A stretch of 64,000 nt of DNA, taken from assembly GCA_951230915.1 (NCBI GenBank), contig OX579642.1:12338001-12402000 (forward strand), read 5' to 3'. The translations under genes were made by a program, and so were the position numbers. Positions 58,769 through 64,000 of this stretch are shown here, in pieces (the stretch's first letter is position 1; the number at the start of each line of letters is the position of its first letter). This DNA is from Antitrichia curtipendula (Eukaryota > Streptophyta > Bryopsida > Hypnales > Leucodontaceae). The notes under the pieces are model-generated. The model did not search any database. It was not told where the DNA came from and worked only from the letters and a program-made list of their open reading frames with translations.

Positions 58769-60221
58769 TCACATGATCGACCAGGGCCGTCGGCGATGGG
58801 AGGTTTGGTGCACCGACGAGGCGTGCGAGGAGTCGTCGACTAAGCGCGCACTCTCGACGCGCATGCTTTCGGACTTCTCCGCGCGCAGCTTCACTTCCTT
58901 CTGATGCTCCACGAGAAAATCCTTCCGAATGTTCCACAGCACCTCCGCGGCCTTCTTCATGCTCGGCCGGTCGCCCTTTGTAGGCGCGGAGCATGCAAAC
59001 GCGAGCTCGGCGACTCGATCGATGACGCTCAACGCGGGCAGCGTCCTCTCGATCTTCGGATCTAGAATGTCCGGCACTTTCGACTCTACAAACTTCCGGA
59101 ACGCCCACCGCACGGTCACGCGCTCGTCGCTCGGCTTCTGCAGCATGATCGGCCGGCGTCCCGTGAAAATTTCCACGAGTAAAATACCAAACGAGTACAC
59201 GTCGCTCTTCGTGTTCAGCTGAAACGTGTTCAAGTACTCGGGATCCAAATAACCTGCAATTTCTCCAAATTAGGGTTGAATGTTTCGACAAGCAATATAA
59301 ATCATAGAACAGAATACTGCTGAATTCCAAGTCCTACTCACACCTGCGGTGCCTTTCACTTGGGTTGAGACATGCGTCGCCCCGACGTCCGTCGACGGCC
59401 CGACACGCGAGAATCCGAAGTCGGCCACCTTCGCACGATAGGTCTCTGTGAGCAAAATGTTAGACGACTTGATGTCACGGTGGATGATCGGTCTGTCCGC
59501 GTACAAATGGAGGTACGTCAAAGCATGCGCAACATCAATAGCAATGTCGAGCCGCGTGCTCATGTCGAGAATCTTCCCGTAGTGGCCTTCCAAGTGCTCT
59601 CCAAGGTTGCCATTGGCGACGTACTCGACGACAAGAATCCGCTCACTGCCTTCTTCCGTGTATCCAAGCAGTTTGACAAGGTTCAAATGATCCACCTAGA
59701 CATACAACAACCAACCACTGTCACCAACAGCTCGGAGGTAGGCACGCAGTGGGGAAACAGAGGAGGAGTCGCGAAACCCTAACCTGAGACAACATCTCGA
59801 CCTCGGTGCGAAACTCCACCGACAACCGCTGTTCGAACGCGTCTTTCTTCCCCCGCTTGATGGCTACCATGCGGCCGTCACGGAGACGCCCCTTGTACAC
59901 CATGCCGAACCCGCCTTGCCCGATCTTGTTCGACGGAGAGAAATTCGCAGTCGCGCGCGCGAGTTCCAGCATGGTGAACGTCTCAGCTCCCGCCGGCTTC
60001 GGCTCCATATCCTGGCTGGAATACGACTGGAATCCGCGCAAGCTGCTGTGAATGGACCCCGGGCGTTCCGTGTTGGCCGCGGACACATCCTGCACATAAA
60101 CTTTATTGCGTTTGAGCAACCCGTCGTTGTCCTCTTCGTCGGTTGTGCGCGGCGCTATACATGTGCACATCATGTTGAGGCTGTTACGTAGCCCCTGCTT
60201 CTCGCTCCGCGGTGCTTGCAT
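58769..60221 (-). CDS. CRCK: Calmodulin-binding receptor-like cytoplasmic kinase (CRCK-like), 3 exons, 424 aa
   Basis: Exons in coding order: 60221-59784, 59695-59344, 59253-58769; phases agree, 1275 nt. A complete Ser/Thr kinase domain: glycine loop GQGGFGMVYKG (101-111), ATP-binding Lys122 in VAIKRG, HRDIKSSN (218-225), DFG (238-240), GYLDPEY in the activation segment, DVYSFGILLVEIFTGRRP, and CSAPTKGDRPSM near the end. The domain begins with FTMLELARATANFSPSNKIG; in CRCK1 the calmodulin-binding segment overlaps this part of the kinase (family knowledge). There is no signal peptide or transmembrane helix, so the protein should be cytoplasmic; a CTC motif near residues 19-21 could be acylated and tether it to the plasma membrane (inference). 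The 40-residue C-terminal tail is Ser/His/Arg-rich. Family members act in calcium-linked stress and immune signalling. Confidence 0.92.
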
Positions 60222-60397
60222 CGCATCCCTACTATACTGTCCAGAATCTCCAAATCGCTACCATAATTCTAATCTCCACTCCACTCCCCTTCCCTTCCCT
60301 TTCACCCCACCGACTGCAAGCTGAATCCCAACCTCGCGAGTCTCCGAAACTCCGCAAACTTTGAAAACTAGACACGTAGAGGCGCGATTCTCAATGG
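60222..60397. promoter_or_regulatory. Leader/promoter of the CRCK-like kinase
   Basis: A short C/T- and A-rich interval upstream of the kinase start codon. If the doubtful + strand frame at 60398 is real the interval would be bidirectional; otherwise the kinase leader continues to the right. Confidence 0.3.
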
Positions 60398-60793
60398 ATG
60401 CTTTTCAAATTCATTGCCGCAAAAAGAGAGACACGTCCTCTACCCCTCGCACTCCAGAATTTCAACACAGCATCCTCTCGTCCTTTCGCAACTTCTTCAT
60501 CACCCAATTCTTTTCAACGAAACATGGGTTTGCATGAACGGACTAGGAAGAATCACCCCGACAAACAGGGCATCACGCAGCTCGAACTCTCTGAACCGAT
60601 TCTTGTGGTTGCCGATACCCACCCTTATGAATGTGCTTACCCAAAAATTGGAGTCTCTGATAGATTTGTGGCTGTACCAACCTCTGTAGCAGCAGCGGAC
60701 TCAGGTGTGCCAGCAGCAGCAGCTTCTTCTTCTTCTTCTTCTTATTCCACGATGCTGCTGCCACCACTCAGCTGCCACCCCTCCCTCCGCTGA
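60398..60793 (+). CDS. Doubtful ORF, 131 aa, mitochondrial-presequence-like start
   Basis: The frame begins MLFKFIAAKRETRPLPLALQ and is basic and free of acidic residues except one for about 35 residues, as expected of a mitochondrial targeting peptide, then reads GLHERTRKNHPDKQG and ends in Ala/Ser runs made by GCA/TCT trinucleotide repeats (60685-60750). I recognise no family. It lies directly upstream of the kinase gene on the opposite strand, where leader sequence is expected, so it may be a chance frame. It could also be the first exon of a spliced gene continuing to the right. Confidence 0.25.
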   Translation: MLFKFIAAKRETRPLPLALQNFNTASSRPFATSSSPNSFQRNMGLHERTRKNHPDKQGITQLELSEPILVVADTHPYECAYPKIGVSDRFVAVPTSVAAADSGVPAAAASSSSSSYSTMLLPPLSCHPSLR

Positions 60794-60798
60794 AGACT

Positions 60799-61113
60799 TT
60801 GGCCACTGCCACCCATGCAACCATCAAAGTCGTCCAAAAATCTATCAAGCACTTAGCTACAGTGCTGCCCCAATCCACCTATTCCACTTCCGAATCCCCA
60901 CTCACTCCTCTCACTACAGTACTACTACTGTATCGCTCATCGAAACGAAGCGAATCTAAGCATGCACAAGAGAAACCAGCCTGCGAGCGCAGCACGATGG
61001 ATGTAATTTCGCCCGGGATTCCGTTCGCGACTGCCCCCCAAGGTGTCGCTTTCGGGGGGAAGTCACCAATCACCAATTACCTGACGGACTGGTTCGATTA
61101 TTTGGCTAAGTGA
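60799..61113 (+). CDS. Doubtful ORF, 104 aa
   Basis: Starts six bases after the previous frame stops, in a different frame. The C-terminal part (GIPFATAPQGVAFGGKSPIT, then NYLTDWFDYLAK) reads like a folded protein rather than random sequence, while the N-terminal part is Ser/Thr-rich. No family recognised. If real it may be a second exon of a gene shared with 60398, or a small protein. Confidence 0.22.
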   Translation: MATATHATIKVVQKSIKHLATVLPQSTYSTSESPLTPLTTVLLLYRSSKRSESKHAQEKPACERSTMDVISPGIPFATAPQGVAFGGKSPITNYLTDWFDYLAK

Positions 61114-61545
61114 GACGGAAATGGCTGCAATGCTGCATCTTCTTCATCCCCAAGTGGCGTCTGAAACGTTCCACATTGATCTCTCGTGCTGATAAGTTTG
61201 TGGGGGCCCATCTGAAGACTGAAGACGTTTCCATTGACTCGGCCACTACAAACTTCACTTCACTTACAGGAAATCCTCTCAAACATGGACGTGCAACCTG
61301 CTTGTGCTAACTTTCATTTCACCCACAAATGATGACACGGAGGACTTTTTTTGGCTGATGTATGACAAAGAATCTCTCCTTGCAAGACAAAAGTGCAACT
61401 ATTCCTCCTCCAAATTTTGTGTGAAAAGGAAAGGTCTTCTCCAACAGCTTAACTTCTAATGAGCGCTTTTACATTTTTTTTAAGCTAATAATTCACACTT
61501 ACCAAAATAGATGATTTCCACAATAATCACCCCGTTGTATAAGGG

Positions 61546-62440
61546 TTAACCTCTACAGTCCCAAGGCCTTTTATCCATAAAAAACTGCCATTTCTATTAC
61601 AAAGAGAAAAAAACTTTAAAAATTATTTTTTTCTGCGTATCTCACCGTAGGATCTTGCACTAGACTAGTATGACAATGCGTAACAGAAATTTCGAAAACT
61701 TTGACCACATAGATTGTAAGATATTTGCATTTGAAGCAAAGAAAACAAGTTTTCTAACACCTTGCTCGACGAGATTCTTTTGACTTTAAATCTTCTTAAC
61801 TTAGAATTTTGGCACTACTAATTTTGAGTTTATAAAAAAAAATTGGTGAAGAATTGAGTTGAAAATCTAAGAAAAATATTCAACATAACATACTTAAATT
61901 TTCACTCCTTAAAAATTTATTAAGTAGAAGAACAATCAAGATTGAAGGAAAAATTAAACTATTAATAGCTCTAAGATGGAATCGAAAGACAATAGTTTCA
62001 ACCGCAAAATTGTTCCAGTAAGCAAAGTTAACCATGTCTAACAATTTTTTTTGAAAAATTATAGAAATTTACCTTCAAAAATGAGTTCTGTAAGTTATTT
62101 TTTGAAGAAGACGCTTAGATTGTTCAAAAAACAAGATTGTCTGTAATTTTCTCATCATTAGACCAAGTAGATCAAAGCTTTAGATGTAGGCAAAAATATA
62201 ATCTTTGAAAAAAAAATTAAAATTAAAAAAATTCATTCATTTATTTATTTTTAGGATTGCCCTTTGAGCTATTTTTCGGACTTAGGGTGGCAAAACTTTT
62301 GCTTCCATGCATTGATTGAAAAAAATAATAATATTTCCAGAAAGCTAATTTGATTTTATATATTCAAATTTTTTTTCAAATAATCATTTCAAAAATCAAA
62401 ATCATAGAAGCCTATCCGAAATCCTACCCTACTATGATCA
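61546..62440. repeat. Diverged repeat related to the TTAA-bounded elements
   Basis: Begins TTAACCTCTACAG and contains GTAGGATCTTGCA, GATTGTAAGATATTTGCATTTG-like and TGTAATTTTCTCATCATTAG units that match copies 2 and 3 of the TTAA family in order. No matching inverted right end was found. The right limit (CCTACCCTA near 62430) is uncertain. The preceding 61114-61545 shows no gene. Confidence 0.5.
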
Positions 62441-62473
62441 TTGGACCACTAGGCGCATTTTTTATTTCTACAA

Positions 62474-62778
62474 TGAAGAATGAAGACATCCAATGACCAC
62501 TTTTTGGCCACAATGGCCTTCTATTGAGATTACAAAGTACTTCAATGGAAGAAAGGCTTTACTTAGATGGTAGGAAGATTCCAAACCCCATGAGTGGGTT
62601 GAACATAAGGTAGAAGCCTTTCACTAGTTATCCACATACATTATGGGATAACTAACCACTATGGGCTGCCTTTGACTACAAGCAATACCCAAGAGACTCT
62701 AAGTCTAACTAAAAGTCTAACACTACTCCTAGGGCTGAATGTACATAGTCTACAACAATATGTACATGATCTTCAACA
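62474..62778 (-). repeat. 3' LTR of a Ty1/copia retrotransposon
   Basis: On the minus strand a purine-rich AAAGTGGGAG tract is followed at once by TGTTGAAGATC, the usual copia arrangement of polypurine tract and LTR start. The LTR end is placed at ...CTTCA (62474) because the sequence beyond resembles the flank of another repeat at 43933-43967. Length 305 bp. The end of the pol frame overlaps the LTR start by about 70 bp. The 5' LTR is outside the window. Confidence 0.6.
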
Positions 62779-64000
62779 CTCCCACTTTGCAAGTGGTCAA
62801 AGGCTCCAAGGCCCATGTTCTCAATCAAGTTTTGGTGTTGTGGCTTCCCAAGGGACTTGGTCAGCACATCAGCAACCATAGCTTGGGTAGGCACATACTT
62901 GAGTTCAATTACCTCAGCCTCCACTCGTTCACGAATGAAATGGTGTTGCACATCAATGTGCTTCGTCCGAGAGTGGTGGGTGGGATTCTTGGCCAAAGCA
63001 ATGGCTCCTTGGTTGTCACACAAGATTTGTGTGCTCTCCACTTGGACAAGGCCAACATCAACCAAGAGTTGCCTCAACCAAATGGCCTCCTTGGTGCATT
63101 GGCTCATGGCCATGTATTCCGCCTCCGTTGTAGAAAGAGCTATGGTGGGCTGCCTCTTGGAATTCCAAGTAATGGCACCCACTCCAAGCATAAACACGTA
63201 ACCGGTGGTGGATCTCCTATCCGCCTCATCACCCGCCCAATCCGCATCACAAAAGCCATGCAATGTAACGTGGGCACCTCCAAGTTGCAACTTCAGCCCA
63301 AGTGTGCCTTGAAGGTACCTCATCACCCTCTTGACCGCAGCCCAATGCTTTGGCCCATACTTGGATGTGTGTTGATTCACAACACTCACCGGGAAGGCCA
63401 AATCAGGCCTTGTGGCTACCATGGCATACATCAAACAACCCACCGCTGCCTTGTAAGGCACACCATGCATTTCAGCCCTCACCTCTTCAAATTCAGCATC
63501 CGTGAGCTTGGGCAACTTCCCATTAGTCTCAAGTGGTGTACCTATGGCTTTGCACTCCTCCATGTTGAACCGCTTGAGAATTTCTTCAAGGTACTTGCGT
63601 TGGCTCATAGTGATGGTGCGGGCAGCCCTATCCCTCTTGAACTCTACTCCAAGGCAATACTTCAACTCTCCAAGATCCGTCATCTCATACTCCTTCTTGA
63701 GCATATCCTTCACTTCAAGCATCTTGGTCATGCTACTTGCAAGGAGGATCAGATCATCCACATAGAGGATCACAATCACCAAATGCTCACAACTTTGCAT
63801 GGTGTACAAGGAGTGATCAGCATAGCCTCTTTGGAAGCCCTTCCTTGCAAACATAGCATCAATATCCCTATACCAAGCTCTCCCCGATTGCTTCAATCCG
63901 GGAAGGGCCTTCTTCAACTTGCACTTGAGATGCCCTTGGCCTTCTTGCACAAAGCCTAGGGGCTGATCCATGTAGATGACCTCCTCCAACTTGGGGTTGA
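62709..64000 (-). CDS. Ty1/copia polyprotein, reverse transcriptase/RNase H part (5' end beyond window)
   Basis: A single minus-strand frame runs from the right edge of the window to a stop at 62709, with no frameshift or premature stop over about 430 codons. Reverse transcriptase signatures are VYMDQPLGF-like (here VIYMDQPLGF), KQSGRAWY, the catalytic YVDD box (ILYVDDLILLASS), YCLGVEF and MSQRKYLEEIL. RNase H follows with FCDADWAGD, RRSTTGYVF, ALSTTEAEYMA, LCDNQGAIALAKNP, RTKHIDVQHHFIRE and VADVLTKSL. The order RT-RNase H directly upstream of the LTR is that of Copia. Gag, protease, integrase and the first part of RT must lie beyond 64000. The intact frame suggests a fairly recent insertion. 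Confidence 0.95.
   Translation of the reverse strand, partial: NPKLEEVIYMDQPLGFVQEGQGHLKCKLKKALPGLKQSGRAWYRDIDAMFARKGFQRGYADHSLYTMQSCEHLVIVILYVDDLILLASSMTKMLEVKDMLKKEYEMTDLGELKYCLGVEFKRDRAARTITMSQRKYLEEILKRFNMEECKAIGTPLETNGKLPKLTDAEFEEVRAEMHGVPYKAAVGCLMYAMVATRPDLAFPVSVVNQHTSKYGPKHWAAVKRVMRYLQGTLGLKLQLGGAHVTLHGFCDADWAGDEADRRSTTGYVFMLGVGAITWNSKRQPTIALSTTEAEYMAMSQCTKEAIWLRQLLVDVGLVQVESTQILCDNQGAIALAKNPTHHSRTKHIDVQHHFIRERVEAEVIELKYVPTQAMVADVLTKSLGKPQHQNLIENMGLGAFDHLQSGSVEDHVHIVVDYVHSALGVVLDF

Noticed and set aside
58710..59330. 206-codon minus-strand frame overlapping the last kinase exon
   Set aside because: Arg/Glu-rich out-of-frame shadow of the GC-rich kinase exon.
62739..63959. 406-codon + strand frame
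   Set aside because: Antisense of the copia polyprotein; His/Leu-rich with no motif.
1..64000. CRISPR arrays, prokaryotic operons, phage or riboswitch systems
   Set aside because: All clear genes are intron-containing plant genes; the tandem arrays present lack spacer-repeat structure.

Overview
The window reads as nuclear DNA of a seed-free land plant. It has compact genes with many short GT-AG introns, CT-rich 5' leaders, plant-specific families (a DRM-type cytosine methyltransferase with rearranged motifs, a CRCK-type receptor-like cytoplasmic kinase) and long AT-rich stretches full of small transposons. It also carries an axonemal dynein assembly factor (DNAAF5-like HEAT protein), which among land plants fits a lineage with swimming sperm: bryophyte, lycophyte, fern, or cycad/Ginkgo. 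A moss-like bryophyte is my best guess, not a firm call.

Layout. 1-1.5 kb: transposon-derived AT-rich DNA. 1.5-13 kb: first gene island, with a 7-exon NUMOD3-type plant protein (+), ARL2 small GTPase (-) and, head to head with it, a DEAD-box helicase of the RH41/DDX59 group (+). 13-20.5 kb: AT-rich spacer with one MITE and an unresolved, less AT-rich 3 kb. 20.5-25.7 kb: 10-exon DRM methyltransferase (-). 25.7-44 kb: gene-poor transposon field with at least five element types, described one by one. 44-49.9 kb: DNAAF5-like gene (-), interrupted by a 200-base assembly gap and with its 3' end unresolved; head to head with it a small 174-aa MEE59-like protein (+). 52.8-56.4 kb: 8-exon plant protein of unknown function (-). 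58.8-60.2 kb: three-exon CRCK-like kinase (-). 60.4-61.1 kb: doubtful + strand ORFs. 62.5-64 kb: 3' part of a Ty1/copia retrotransposon (-) that runs off the window.

I assembled the gene models by hand. For the seven complete multi-exon or single-exon models the splice sites are GT-AG, phases agree at every junction and total lengths are multiples of three. The genes form no pathway; they are ordinary eukaryotic neighbours, with two likely bidirectional promoters (ARL2/RH41 and DNAAF5/MEE59-like).

The least expected material is in the spacer DNA: a MITE superfamily with TAAGGTAG-type ends present at about seven places; TTAA-bounded elements with CCCCT-type inverted ends (a piggyBac-like signature, unusual for a plant) and internal threefold repeats; a 531-bp insertion with an exact 16-bp target duplication, a perfect hairpin and a CCGTAT array; and a 2.1-kb element with GGCCGG-rich inverted ends.
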